This document shows, piece by piece, positions 35,398-43,923 of a DNA stretch of 64,000 bases (position 1 is the stretch's first letter; every line of letters starts with the position of its first letter). A model generated the notes under the pieces. The model worked only from the letters and a program-made list of their open reading frames with translations. It was not told the DNA's origin and made no database searches. Origin of the DNA: Pseudomonas sp. 8Z (lineage in GTDB: Bacteria > Pseudomonadota > Gammaproteobacteria > Pseudomonadales > Pseudomonadaceae); NCBI RefSeq assembly GCF_902506535.1, contig NZ_LR733827.1:163680-227679 (forward strand). Reading direction: 5' to 3'. Both the position numbers and the translations under genes were made by a program.

Positions 35398-38304
35398 TTA
35401 TTGGCACGCTTCGCAGTCGGGTTCGTCGATGGCGCAGGCTTTCGGTACTGGCGCCGGGGCCGGGGCAGCCTGCTGGGCAGGGGCCTGGGCCTTGGCTGAG
35501 AAGCCTTCGTCACCACCGGCGGAAACAGCGTTGAGCTTGCCGGTGTTGATGGTGGACTTCTCGGTGCTGGTGGCGGCCAGGGCACGGAGGTAGTAGGTGG
35601 TTTTCAGGCCACGGTACCAGGCCATGCGGTAGGTCACGTCGAGCTTCTTGCCCGAGGCGCCGGCGATGTACAGGTTCAGCGACTGCGCCTGGTCGATCCA
35701 CTTCTGGCGACGGCTGGCGGCGTCGACGATCCACTTGGTTTCCACTTCGAAGGCGGTGGCGTACAGGTCTTTCAGATCCTGCGGGATGCGCTCGATCTGC
35801 TGCACGGAGCCGTCGTAGTACTTCAGGTCGTTGACCATGACCGGATCCCACAGGCCGCGGTTCTTGAGGTCGCGTACCAGGTAGGGGTTGATCACGGTGA
35901 ATTCGCCGGAGAGGTTCGATTTCACGTACAGGTTCTGGTAGGTCGGCTCGATGGACTGCGACACGCCAATGATGTTGGAGATGGTCGCGGTCGGCGCGAT
36001 GGCCATGATGTTCGAGTTACGAATGCCTTTTTTCACGCGCTCGCGGATCGGCGCCCAGTCCAGCGTTTCGGACAGGTCGACGTCGATGTACTTCTGGCCA
36101 CGGGCTTCGATCAGCAGTTGCTGCGAGTCCAGCGGCAGGATGCCCTTGCTCCACAGCGAACCTTCGAAGGTGCTGTAGCTGCCGCGCTCGTCGGCCAGGT
36201 CACAGGAAGCCTGGATGGCGTAGTAGCTGATGGCTTCCATCGACTTGTCGGCGAACTCGACGGCGGCGTCGGAGCCGTAGGCGATGTGCTGCAGGTACAG
36301 GGCGTCCTGGAAGCCCATCAGGCCGAGGCCGACCGGACGGTGCTTGAGGTTGGAGTTACGCGCTTGCGGCACGCTGTAGTAGTTGATGTCGATGACGTTA
36401 TCGAGCATGCGTACAGCGGTTTTCACGGTGCGACCGAGTTTGGCCACGTCGAGCTTGCCGTCATTGATGTGGTTGACCAGGTTGACCGAACCCAGGTTGC
36501 AGACGGCGATCTCGTCCTTGTTGGTGTTCAGGGTGATTTCGGTGCACAGGTTGGAGCTGTGCACGACACCGACGTGCTGCTGCGGGCTGCGCAGGTTGCA
36601 CGGATCCTTGAAGGTCAGCCATGGGTGGCCGGTCTCGAACAGCATCGAGAGCATTTTGCGCCACAGGTCTTTGGCCTGGATGGTCTTGTACAGCTTGATC
36701 TTGCCGTACTCGATCAGGGCTTCGTAGTACTCGTAACGCTCTTCGAAGGCCTTGCCGGTCAGGTCGTGCAGATCCGGTACTTCGCTCGGGCTGAACAGAG
36801 TCCATTTGCCGTCTTCGAAGACGCGCTTCATGAACAGGTCAGGGATCCAGTTGGCGGTGTTCATGTCGTGGGTACGACGGCGATCATCACCGGTGTTCTT
36901 GCGCAGTTCGAGGAATTCCTCGATGTCCATGTGCCAGGTTTCCAGGTAGGCGCAGACCGCGCCCTTGCGCTTGCCGCCCTGGTTGACTGCAACAGCGGTG
37001 TCGTTGACCACTTTGAGGAAGGGCACGACGCCCTGGGATTTGCCGTTGGTGCCCTTGATGTAGGAGCCCAGCGCGCGCACCGGCGTCCAGTCGTTGCCCA
37101 GACCGCCAGCGAATTTGCTCAGCATGGCGTTGTCGTGGATGGCGCCGTAGATGCCCGACAGATCGTCCGGCACGGTGGTCAGGTAGCACGAGGACAACTG
37201 CGGGCGCAGGGTGCCGGCGTTGAACAGGGTCGGGGTCGACGCCATGTAGTCGAACGAGGACAGCAGGTTGTAGAACTCGATGGCGCGGTCTTCGCGGTTC
37301 TTCGGCTCTTCGATGGCCAGGCCCATGGCCACGCGCATGAAGAAGACCTGCGGCAGTTCGAAGCGGATGCCGTCCTTGTGGATGAAGTAGCGGTCGTACA
37401 GGGTCTGCAGGCCCAGGTAGGTGAACTGCTGGTCACGCTCATGAACCAGCGCCTTGCCCAGCTTCTCCAGGTCGTATTCTTTGAGTTTCGGGTCGAGCAG
37501 CTCGAACTGCGCGCCGGCTTCGACATAGGCCGGCAGGGCCTTGGCGTAGAGGTCGGCCATCTCGTGGTGAGTGGCGCTGCCAGTGATATTGAGGAAGGTC
37601 AGGGCCTCGGCGCGGATGTTGTCCATCAGCAGACGGGCGGTGACGTAGCTGTAGTTCGGCTCGCGCTCGACCAGGGTACGGGCGGTCATCACCAGGGCGG
37701 TGTTGACGTCCTTCTCGGCTACGCCGTCGTACAGGTTCTTCAGGGTTTCACGCTCAATCAGCGAGCCGTCGACCTCGGCCAGGCCTTCGCAGGCCTCCTT
37801 GATGATGGTCTGCAGGCGGCCCATGTCCAGCGGCTGCAGGTCGCCGCCAGCGGTGGTGATGCGGATGCTCGGGTGCGGCTGGGCGATTTCGCTGTCGGCG
37901 CTGGCCTTGCGCTTGCTGGCCTGGGCTTCGCGGTAGATCACGTAGTCGCGGGCGACTTTTTGCTCGCCGGCGCGCATCAGGGCCAGTTCGACCTGGTCCT
38001 GAATTTCTTCGATGTGGATGGTGCCGCCGGACGGCATGCGGCGCTTGAAGGTGGCGGTGACTTGTTCGGTCAAGCGCGCGACGGTGTCATGGATACGCGA
38101 CGAGGCGGCAGCGGTGCCGCCTTCTACTGCGAGGAACGCCTTGGTGATGGCGACGGTGATTTTGTCATCGGTGTAGGGGACGACGGTGCCGTTGCGCTTG
38201 ATCACGCGCAGTTGGCCAGGGGCGGTGGCAGACAGATTCTGCACCGAATCGTCGGCCTGCGGCGCCTGGGCCTGCGGGTTCTCGCGAGAGGTGTCGGTAT
38301 GCAT
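35398..38304 (-). CDS. nrdA: Class Ia ribonucleotide reductase, alpha subunit
   Basis: A 968-residue R1 protein from ATG 38304 (MHTDTSREN), with GGAGA upstream; this matches the P. aeruginosa start. Two ATP-cone domains are present, one starting RVIKRNGTVVPYTDDKI (about 30-120) and a second near residues 140-230 (RITTAGGDLQPLDMGRL), as in P. aeruginosa NrdA. Active-site cysteines lie in SSCYLTTVPDDL and SSNLCTEITLN, and the C-terminal redox pair in DEPDCEACQ. It reduces ribonucleoside diphosphates using NrdB's radical. Confidence 0.96.
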   Translation of the reverse strand: MHTDTSRENPQAQAPQADDSVQNLSATAPGQLRVIKRNGTVVPYTDDKITVAITKAFLAVEGGTAAASSRIHDTVARLTEQVTATFKRRMPSGGTIHIEEIQDQVELALMRAGEQKVARDYVIYREAQASKRKASADSEIAQPHPSIRITTAGGDLQPLDMGRLQTIIKEACEGLAEVDGSLIERETLKNLYDGVAEKDVNTALVMTARTLVEREPNYSYVTARLLMDNIRAEALTFLNITGSATHHEMADLYAKALPAYVEAGAQFELLDPKLKEYDLEKLGKALVHERDQQFTYLGLQTLYDRYFIHKDGIRFELPQVFFMRVAMGLAIEEPKNREDRAIEFYNLLSSFDYMASTPTLFNAGTLRPQLSSCYLTTVPDDLSGIYGAIHDNAMLSKFAGGLGNDWTPVRALGSYIKGTNGKSQGVVPFLKVVNDTAVAVNQGGKRKGAVCAYLETWHMDIEEFLELRKNTGDDRRRTHDMNTANWIPDLFMKRVFEDGKWTLFSPSEVPDLHDLTGKAFEERYEYYEALIEYGKIKLYKTIQAKDLWRKMLSMLFETGHPWLTFKDPCNLRSPQQHVGVVHSSNLCTEITLNTNKDEIAVCNLGSVNLVNHINDGKLDVAKLGRTVKTAVRMLDNVIDINYYSVPQARNSNLKHRPVGLGLMGFQDALYLQHIAYGSDAAVEFADKSMEAISYYAIQASCDLADERGSYSTFEGSLWSKGILPLDSQQLLIEARGQKYIDVDLSETLDWAPIRERVKKGIRNSNIMAIAPTATISNIIGVSQSIEPTYQNLYVKSNLSGEFTVINPYLVRDLKNRGLWDPVMVNDLKYYDGSVQQIERIPQDLKDLYATAFEVETKWIVDAASRRQKWIDQAQSLNLYIAGASGKKLDVTYRMAWYRGLKTTYYLRALAATSTEKSTINTGKLNAVSAGGDEGFSAKAQAPAQQAAPAPAPVPKACAIDEPDCEACQ

Positions 38305-38500
38305 GGAGATCTCCGTGTTCTGTAATTTTGGGTTGGACGCCACGGTTGGAAACCGTGCCTTGTCCGCCGTTCATTCCTTAAACAACTCATTCGCACACAG
38401 CAGTGAGGCTGGGTACGGGGTGTTGCAAAAGCGGGCAGTCAGGGCGCGACTTCAGGTGCCGTCCTGGCGCAAAAGTCAAAACGGGGCGCGTGCACCCCGC

Positions 38501-38518
38501 CTACTACATATAGTGGTC
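38501..38518. promoter_or_regulatory. NrdR-like box proximal to nrdA
   Basis: On the nrdA strand it reads CCACTATATGTAGTAG, close to the NrdR consensus ACACwATATATwGTGT. It lies about 200 bases before the nrdA start. NrdR represses ribonucleotide reductase genes when nucleotide pools are high. Confidence 0.6.
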
Positions 38519-38777
38519 GGCTAGCGAGCTGACTCGCCGCCTGACCTGCTCGCACATGCCTTGTGTAGGGGCTGTGCGGCTGTAGCCCAGGCTAGGCCTA
38601 GGCATGTATGAATCTGTCATTCGGATTGTCGGAAAACCTTGTGAAAAGGTCTTGCGCGATGCGTTGTTTTTGTATCCGGTTTCTGGCTGGAACCCAACAT
38701 CTGGTGGGTGCTGCGTAATGGGGATACAAGATAGTGCGCTGTGTGAGGCAATGCAAGGCACTCGGAATTGGACAACC

Positions 38778-38786
38778 TGTGGATAA
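38778..38786. promoter_or_regulatory. DnaA box
   Basis: TGTGGATAA is the exact reverse complement of TTATCCACA, the strong DnaA box. DnaA regulation of nrd genes is known in E. coli, so linkage of nrdA expression to replication is plausible here. Confidence 0.55.
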
Positions 38787-38918
38787 CGTGTGAGTGGCTT
38801 GTGCGTGACAGCAGGGGAGCCCGCGTGATCTCTGGCTCTGACCGGGTATGACCGTTCGTCGCGCATTATTGGGGGCTGTGGGGGGAGTTCTTGCGGCTGT
38901 TCGCTGGCGCACAGACTA

Positions 38919-38934
38919 CCACTATATGTAGTGA
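38919..38934. promoter_or_regulatory. NrdR-like box distal to nrdA
   Basis: CCACTATATGTAGTGA on the + strand repeats the proximal box in the opposite orientation, about 400 bases away and 110 bases before the response regulator start. Its 12-base core ACTATATGTAGT is symmetric at most positions. Confidence 0.55.
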
Positions 38935-39041
38935 TGTTGGCATGTGCCGTGCTTACAGCCGACCGCCGGGTTTTGCTGCTCGCGCTAAGGTGAGCGCAGC
39001 CCCTAGAATGGCTGGCGTTCGCGATGTGGATGAGGTGAGTT

Positions 39042-39767
39042 GTGGAGCAAGAAGCGTGGCAAGTCCTCATCGTCGAGGATGATCAGCGTCTGGCGCAGTT
39101 AACTCAGGAGTACCTGGAGGGCAACGGCTTGCGTGTGGCCATCGAGGCCGACGGAGCACTAGCGGCGTCGCGCATTCTGGCTGAGCAGCCGGATTTGGTG
39201 ATTCTTGATCTGATGCTGCCGGGCGAGGATGGCCTGAGCATTTGCCGCAAGGTGCGCAGTGGTTACAAGGGGCCGATCCTGATGCTGACCGCGCGTACCG
39301 ATGACATGGATCAGGTACTGGGTCTGGAGATGGGCGCCGATGACTACGTGTGCAAGCCGGTACGCCCGCGCGTGCTGCTGGCGCGTATCCGTGCGTTGCT
39401 CAGGCGTCGCGAAGGCGCTGACGGCGAGCGTGATGAAGGGGCGCCACGGCGTCTGCAGTTCGGCCCGTTGGCTATCGACAGCGCCATGCGCGAGGCCTGG
39501 CTGGGCGAGCAGGGTATCGAGCTGACCAGCGCCGAGTTCGACTTGCTCTGGCTGCTGGCGGTCAATGCTGGGCGCATCCTCTCGCGTGAGGAAATCTTCA
39601 ATGCCTTGCGCGGCATTGAGTACGACGGCCAGGATCGCTCCATCGATGTCCGCATTTCGCGTATCCGCCCGAAAATCGGTGATGACCCAATGCACCCACG
39701 GTTGATCAAGACGGTGCGCAGCAAGGGTTACCTGTTCGTCAGGGAGGCTGCCGAAGGGCTGCTGTGA
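39042..39767 (+). CDS. OmpR/RstA-family response regulator
   Basis: A 241-residue regulator starting at GTG 39042 after GATGAGG. The receiver domain (about 7-120) has acidic EDD near the start, the phospho-acceptor in LVILDLMLPGEDG and CKPV. The C-terminal winged helix ends IGDDPMHPRLIKTVRSKGYLFV. It corresponds to the gene next to nrdA in P. aeruginosa (PA1157 as I recall). It forms a tightly overlapping operon with an acetyltransferase and a histidine kinase. Confidence 0.9.
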   Translation: MEQEAWQVLIVEDDQRLAQLTQEYLEGNGLRVAIEADGALAASRILAEQPDLVILDLMLPGEDGLSICRKVRSGYKGPILMLTARTDDMDQVLGLEMGADDYVCKPVRPRVLLARIRALLRRREGADGERDEGAPRRLQFGPLAIDSAMREAWLGEQGIELTSAEFDLLWLLAVNAGRILSREEIFNALRGIEYDGQDRSIDVRISRIRPKIGDDPMHPRLIKTVRSKGYLFVREAAEGLL

Positions 39768-40351
39768 ATAGGCCGAACCCGACTCGCCAGATGAGTAGCC
39801 CACTGACTGGTTTTAGCACCTTGACGACGCGACGCCTGCTGCTACGTGAAATCGTCCAGACGGATATCCAGGCGATTTTTCGTGGGCTGTCCCACCCGCA
39901 GATAACGCGCTACTACGGCGTGTCCTACGCCACGCTAGAGGCTACTCAGGAGCAGATGGACTGGTATCGCGAGCAGTTGCTTGAGCGCACCGGCATCTGG
40001 TGGGGCATTTGTCTGCCGCAGGCGCCAGGTGAGCTGCTGGGTGCCTGCGGTTATAACGACTGGGAGTGTGACCATCGCCGCGCGGAGCTGGGCTACTGGT
40101 TGCTGCCGCAGCACTGGGGTAACGGCATCATGCGCGAAAGCCTGGAGGTGGTGATCGCACACGGGTTTGCGGCGATGAATCTGCACCGTATCGAGGCGGT
40201 GGTAGACACCGACAATGGCGCCAGTAGCGGGTTGTTGCGGCGTTTGGGCTTTACCCATGAAGGCGTGCGCCGCGAGTGCGAGCTGCATAACGGACGTTAT
40301 CTGAGCCTGGACTGCTTTGGCCTGCTGCGTGCACAGCGGGAGGCGCGATGA
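39764..40351 (+). CDS. GNAT acetyltransferase (RimJ/RimL-like)
   Basis: A 195-residue enzyme if it starts at GTG 39764 overlapping the regulator stop by 4 bases; ATG 39791 is an alternative. It has TTRRLLLREI at the start of the domain and the acetyl-CoA loop region LGYWLLPQHWGNGIMRES, typical of ribosomal-protein-serine acetyltransferase relatives. It sits between a response regulator and its kinase with 4-base overlaps on both sides, so it is made in step with them. Its target is unknown; modifying a partner of this signalling pair is one possibility. Confidence 0.85.
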   Translation: MNRPNPTRQMSSPLTGFSTLTTRRLLLREIVQTDIQAIFRGLSHPQITRYYGVSYATLEATQEQMDWYREQLLERTGIWWGICLPQAPGELLGACGYNDWECDHRRAELGYWLLPQHWGNGIMRESLEVVIAHGFAAMNLHRIEAVVDTDNGASSGLLRRLGFTHEGVRRECELHNGRYLSLDCFGLLRAQREAR

Positions 40352-41955
40352 ATTCGATCTTCCTGCGTATCTACGGCGGCATGCTCGCCGCGCTGGTGTT
40401 GGTGGCGCTGCTGGGTGTCGGCACCTTGCACGTGGTCAACCAGGTGCGCGCTGATCAATACCGCGAGGGCCTGGCGCGTGGCACTTTTCGCCTGATGGCG
40501 GACAATCTGCAGGGCATGAGTGAGGTGGAACGGCGCCGGGCACTGGTGGTGTGGTCGCGCTTGTTGGGTATTCCTCTGCAATTGCAGAACCTGACCGATG
40601 CGCCCCTGGAAAGCAGCGCGCGTAGCCGCCTGAAAAGTGGCAATGTGCTGGTGCAGCAGACGGGGCCGCATTCGGCGAAGGTCTACAGTTTGCTGGGCGG
40701 TAAGCAGCAGTTGTTGCTGACCGGTGAGGTGCAACAGATCAGCGAGCAATTGGCGCGGGCCACCAACTATTTGTTGATCGATGAGTTGGTGCGTTATCCC
40801 ATTGATGAGCAGCCGCAGCGCCTGGCGCAGCTCAAGGCAGATAAGCAGTTCGGTTTCGACCTGCATTTAGTGCGCCTGGATGAGTCGCGCATGGATCCCG
40901 ACCAGCGGCGCCGTGTCGATGAGGGCGACACGGTGATGGCGCTGGGGCGCGGCGGTGATTCCATCTACGTGTTCTCGGGTATCGTCGATACGCCCTGGGT
41001 CTTGGAGATTGGCCCGCTGTACCAGATGAACCCTTATCCGCCGCAGCTACTGGTGCTGATCGGTGCGGTCGGCCTGAGTCTGATCGGGCTGATCGTCTAT
41101 CTGCTGGTGCGCTCTCTGGAGCAGCGCCTACGCGGGCTGGAAGCCGCTGCCACGCGTATTGCCGGCGGTAATCTGGATGCTCGCGTGCCGACGCGTGGAG
41201 CGGATTCGGTCGGGCGTTTGGCGAGTGGTTTCAATGCCATGGCCGAGCACTTGCAGAGTTCTCTCAATACGCAGCGTGAGCTGGTGCGTGCGGTGTCGCA
41301 CGAGCTGCGTACGCCGGTGGCGCGGTTGCGTTTTGGCCTGGAGATGATTGCCGATGCCGAAAGCGACAAGGCGCGGCGTAAGTACATGGATGGCATGGAC
41401 AGCGACATTCAGGATCTCGACAAGCTGGTCGACGAGATGCTGACTTACGCTCGCCTGGAGCAGGGCTCGCCGGCGCTGAGTTTTCAGCCGGTGGCGCTGG
41501 GTGCGCTGATCGCTCAGGTCATCGACGAACTGGCGCCTTTGCGCGCCAGTGTGCGGGTCGAGTGTGGGCCGTTGATCAGTGTGCAGGGCGAGGGCGCCTC
41601 ATGGGTCGAGGCCGAGCCGCGCTATTTGCATCGGGCGCTGCAGAATCTGCTCAGCAACGCCATGCGCTATGCCGAGTCCCGCGTGCTGATCAGTTGCCAG
41701 GTTGGCTATAAACGCTGCCGTATCGATGTCGAGGACGATGGCCCAGGCGTGCCGGAGGACGCTTGGGAGCGGCTGTTCAGCCCCTTCCTGCGCCTGGATG
41801 ACAGCCGCACTCGCGCATCGGGTGGGCATGGCTTGGGGTTGTCGATCGTGCGGCGGATCATTCATTGGCACGGCGGTCGTGCGCAAATTAGCCACGGTGA
41901 GCGTTTGAGTGGCGCGCGTTTCAGCCTGGTCTGGCCATGTCGCCAGGGTGAATGA
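40348..41955 (+). CDS. RstB-like sensor histidine kinase
   Basis: A 535-residue membrane kinase. TM1 at about 8-30, a periplasmic sensor (about 32-225), TM2 at about 232-252, HAMP, HisKA with VSHELRTPVARLRFGLEM, and a HATPase domain with NAMRYAES, DDGPGVPEDAWERLF and GGHGLGLSIV. It is the cognate kinase of the regulator encoded two genes upstream; ATGA overlap with the acetyltransferase indicates coupling. The signal is unknown. Confidence 0.9.
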   Translation: MNSIFLRIYGGMLAALVLVALLGVGTLHVVNQVRADQYREGLARGTFRLMADNLQGMSEVERRRALVVWSRLLGIPLQLQNLTDAPLESSARSRLKSGNVLVQQTGPHSAKVYSLLGGKQQLLLTGEVQQISEQLARATNYLLIDELVRYPIDEQPQRLAQLKADKQFGFDLHLVRLDESRMDPDQRRRVDEGDTVMALGRGGDSIYVFSGIVDTPWVLEIGPLYQMNPYPPQLLVLIGAVGLSLIGLIVYLLVRSLEQRLRGLEAAATRIAGGNLDARVPTRGADSVGRLASGFNAMAEHLQSSLNTQRELVRAVSHELRTPVARLRFGLEMIADAESDKARRKYMDGMDSDIQDLDKLVDEMLTYARLEQGSPALSFQPVALGALIAQVIDELAPLRASVRVECGPLISVQGEGASWVEAEPRYLHRALQNLLSNAMRYAESRVLISCQVGYKRCRIDVEDDGPGVPEDAWERLFSPFLRLDDSRTRASGGHGLGLSIVRRIIHWHGGRAQISHGERLSGARFSLVWPCRQGE

Positions 41956-41957
41956 GG

Positions 41958-42662
41958 TTAGGCCGTTACAGCCACTTGGCTGAGCACTTTGCCGTCGAAC
42001 AGGGCGAACTGCCCGCTTAATTCGGCGCCGCTCTGCCATTGTTGGTTGAGGTCGATGAGCAGGCGCAGGCGGGTGTCTTGAGCTTCGCACTGCAGTAGCT
42101 CGGCATCGTGGAAATAGAAACGGGTCAAAGTCAGTGGGTAGAGGGCTTTGAACAGGCTCTCCTTGAACGAGAACGTCAGGCTTATGCGCAGGGCACGCGC
42201 TGCGTCATCCAGGCCTCGCAGGCGTTCCAGTTCGGCTGCTGTGAGAATCTCCGCTTGCAGGCGCAGTGCCCGCTCAATGGGCAGCAGTTGTTCCACATCC
42301 AGGCCAATAGCGCGCCACTGTCGTTGTGGCGCGACCAGGGCGGCGGCCCAGCCATCGCCATGGGTGATCGAGCCAACCACGCTGTGCGGCCATTGTGGCG
42401 CGCGGTCACTGCCGACTGACGGCACGCTGGCTTGGCCTGTCAGGCGCCGCAGCGCTTCGCGGGCGCACAACCGACCGGCCAGGTACTCGCTTTGGCGTTT
42501 GGCCACGCCAGGCACTGGGGCGATAGCGCAGCGAGTGAAATCCTCACTGTGCAGCAGAGCGGGGTCGAAGCGGGTGCTGATCAGGTGGCTGCCCGCCAAT
42601 GGTTGAGGCAGTGGGTCATGATCGTCGAGGGCTGAGCAGCAGGCAGGGTGATAAAGGGTCAT
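41958..42662 (-). CDS. pcpS: 4'-phosphopantetheinyl transferase (PcpS/EntD type)
   Basis: A 234-residue Sfp-type enzyme with SITHGDGW, the magnesium-binding IGLDVEQL and the signature FSFKESLFKALYP. It transfers the phosphopantetheine arm of CoA to acyl and peptidyl carrier proteins. In Pseudomonas a single broad-range enzyme (PcpS) serves both fatty-acid and siderophore synthesis. It is convergent with the histidine kinase gene, with only two bases between their stops. Confidence 0.88.
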   Translation of the reverse strand: MTLYHPACCSALDDHDPLPQPLAGSHLISTRFDPALLHSEDFTRCAIAPVPGVAKRQSEYLAGRLCAREALRRLTGQASVPSVGSDRAPQWPHSVVGSITHGDGWAAALVAPQRQWRAIGLDVEQLLPIERALRLQAEILTAAELERLRGLDDAARALRISLTFSFKESLFKALYPLTLTRFYFHDAELLQCEAQDTRLRLLIDLNQQWQSGAELSGQFALFDGKVLSQVAVTA

Positions 42663-42699
42663 GGGGCGGCATTGTGCCGTGGGCGGAACCGACCAGTCA

Positions 42700-42872
42700 T
42701 CCGCCGTTTACATTTCTTTGCAGGCGCACAACAAAGTTAAACGGATGTTTGAGTGGGGCTTTGCCACACTGCCGCTGCATTCCTAGTGAATGCAGGTGAG
42801 GTTGTGCCGGTGCTTGCACTGGCTTTTCTCCAAGGTCGAGAACGGTAGCCCGGTTGGGCTGCCGTTTTTTTT
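42700..42872 (+). ncRNA. Candidate small RNA ending in an intrinsic terminator
   Basis: A + strand transcript is implied by a terminator pointing right with no + strand gene before it (pcpS and the AbrB-like gene are both on the - strand). Inside are a hairpin CTGCATTC/GAATGCAG near 42774-42794 and a -35-like TTTACA near 42707. The 5' end is uncertain. I cannot match it to a named Pseudomonas RNA. Confidence 0.4.
42843..42872 (+). terminator. Strong rho-independent terminator (+ strand)
   Basis: CGGTAGCCC-GGTT-GGGCTGCCG (42843-42864) is followed immediately by eight T residues. The stem has one mismatch. The T run is only on the + strand side, so it does not serve the flanking - strand genes. 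Confidence 0.85.
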
Positions 42873-42900
42873 GGCGTGGGCAAAAGCGCGTGCGAGGCGG

Positions 42901-43923
42901 CTAAGCGTGGTGCTTGCACCAAAGCTTGAATAGCGGCTCGGCGAGAAACATCACCAGAAACAGCCGCAATACCTGCAGGGCCGTAACCAGTGCCACTGAC
43001 AGTTGCAAGGCTTCTGCAGTCAGGCACAGCTCGGTGATGCCGCCGGGCATCATACCCAGCATCAGCGACAGGTGATCCTCACCGACCAGCCAGCCCAGGC
43101 CTTCGCCGAGCAACGCGGCGGCGAGCATGGCGAGCAGGGTGAAGAGCAGGACGCGGGCGAGAAACGCTGGTGCGCTGCGGAAGAAGGCGCGGTCGAAGTG
43201 ACAGCCCAGCGCGCAACCGATCAACCATTGGCCGAGTTGGCCGAGGCCCGCAGGTAGGCCCAGGTGCAGATCGAAGCTGGCGCTGGCGACAGCGCAGGCG
43301 GTGAGTGGGCCAAGCATCCAGGGGTTGGGTTGTTTCAAGCGCCCCCAGAGCAGGGCCAGCACGCCGCCAGCAGCCAGTAGGCCGATGAGCCAGGCCCAGT
43401 CGACTGGTGCGCGTACCGGCGCGGGTACGTCCGGTAGGCTCCAGGTGAACAGTGCAGGGATCAGCAATACCACCAGCAGTAGGCGCATGCTGTGCGCGGC
43501 GGCGACGCGGGCTGGCTGGGCGTTGTGGCGCAGGGCCAGATTGACCATCTCACTGGCACCGCCAGGCATGCTGGCGAAGAACGCGGTTGCGCGGTCGACG
43601 CCGCTGCGGCGCAGGATGGCAATGCCGATCAGGCCGAGCAGCAGGGTGCAGATGGCGCCGATAAGAATGACCGGGAAGTGGCTGATGACCTGCTCCAGCA
43701 CCTCGCTGGTGAAGTGCAGGCCAATGCCGCTGGCCACTAACCATTGACCGGTCTTGCGTCCACCGGGCAGTTCACTGAAGGGGCGGTTGGTCAGGCAGCG
43801 TATGGCGATTACCGCCAGCAAGGAGCCCACCATCCACGGCAAAGGCCAGCCGGCGAGGCTGGCCAGATAGCCGCCGACCGTACCGGTCAGCGGCGTTACC
43901 CAGAGGTCACGCGGCAGTGGCAT
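42901..43923 (-). CDS. AbrB-family (PF05145-type) membrane protein
   Basis: A 340-residue polytopic protein with about ten hydrophobic segments arranged as two similar halves. Each half has a conserved membrane-loop motif: FASMPGGASEMVNLA near residue 117 and GMMPGGITELCLTAEA near 290. Databases label the family putative ammonia monooxygenase or AbrB, but it looks like a transporter. It overlaps tctA by 17 bases and is the last gene of the tct unit, so it may handle the same or a related carboxylate. Confidence 0.8.
   Translation of the reverse strand: MPLPRDLWVTPLTGTVGGYLASLAGWPLPWMVGSLLAVIAIRCLTNRPFSELPGGRKTGQWLVASGIGLHFTSEVLEQVISHFPVILIGAICTLLLGLIGIAILRRSGVDRATAFFASMPGGASEMVNLALRHNAQPARVAAAHSMRLLLVVLLIPALFTWSLPDVPAPVRAPVDWAWLIGLLAAGGVLALLWGRLKQPNPWMLGPLTACAVASASFDLHLGLPAGLGQLGQWLIGCALGCHFDRAFFRSAPAFLARVLLFTLLAMLAAALLGEGLGWLVGEDHLSLMLGMMPGGITELCLTAEALQLSVALVTALQVLRLFLVMFLAEPLFKLWCKHHA

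Larger units (their letters stand above)
38305..39041. other. Long regulatory spacer between nrdA and the response regulator
   Basis: About 740 bases hold no convincing gene; small open frames lack ribosome sites. The stretch contains two NrdR-like boxes in opposite orientation and one perfect DnaA box (all listed separately). These control nrdA and possibly the divergent two-component operon starting at 39042. Confidence 0.6.

Noticed and set aside
36118-38325. 735-codon open frame on the + strand opposite nrdA
   Set aside because: Low-complexity Val/Gly/Asp/Gln translation; nrdA on the other strand accounts for the coding signal.
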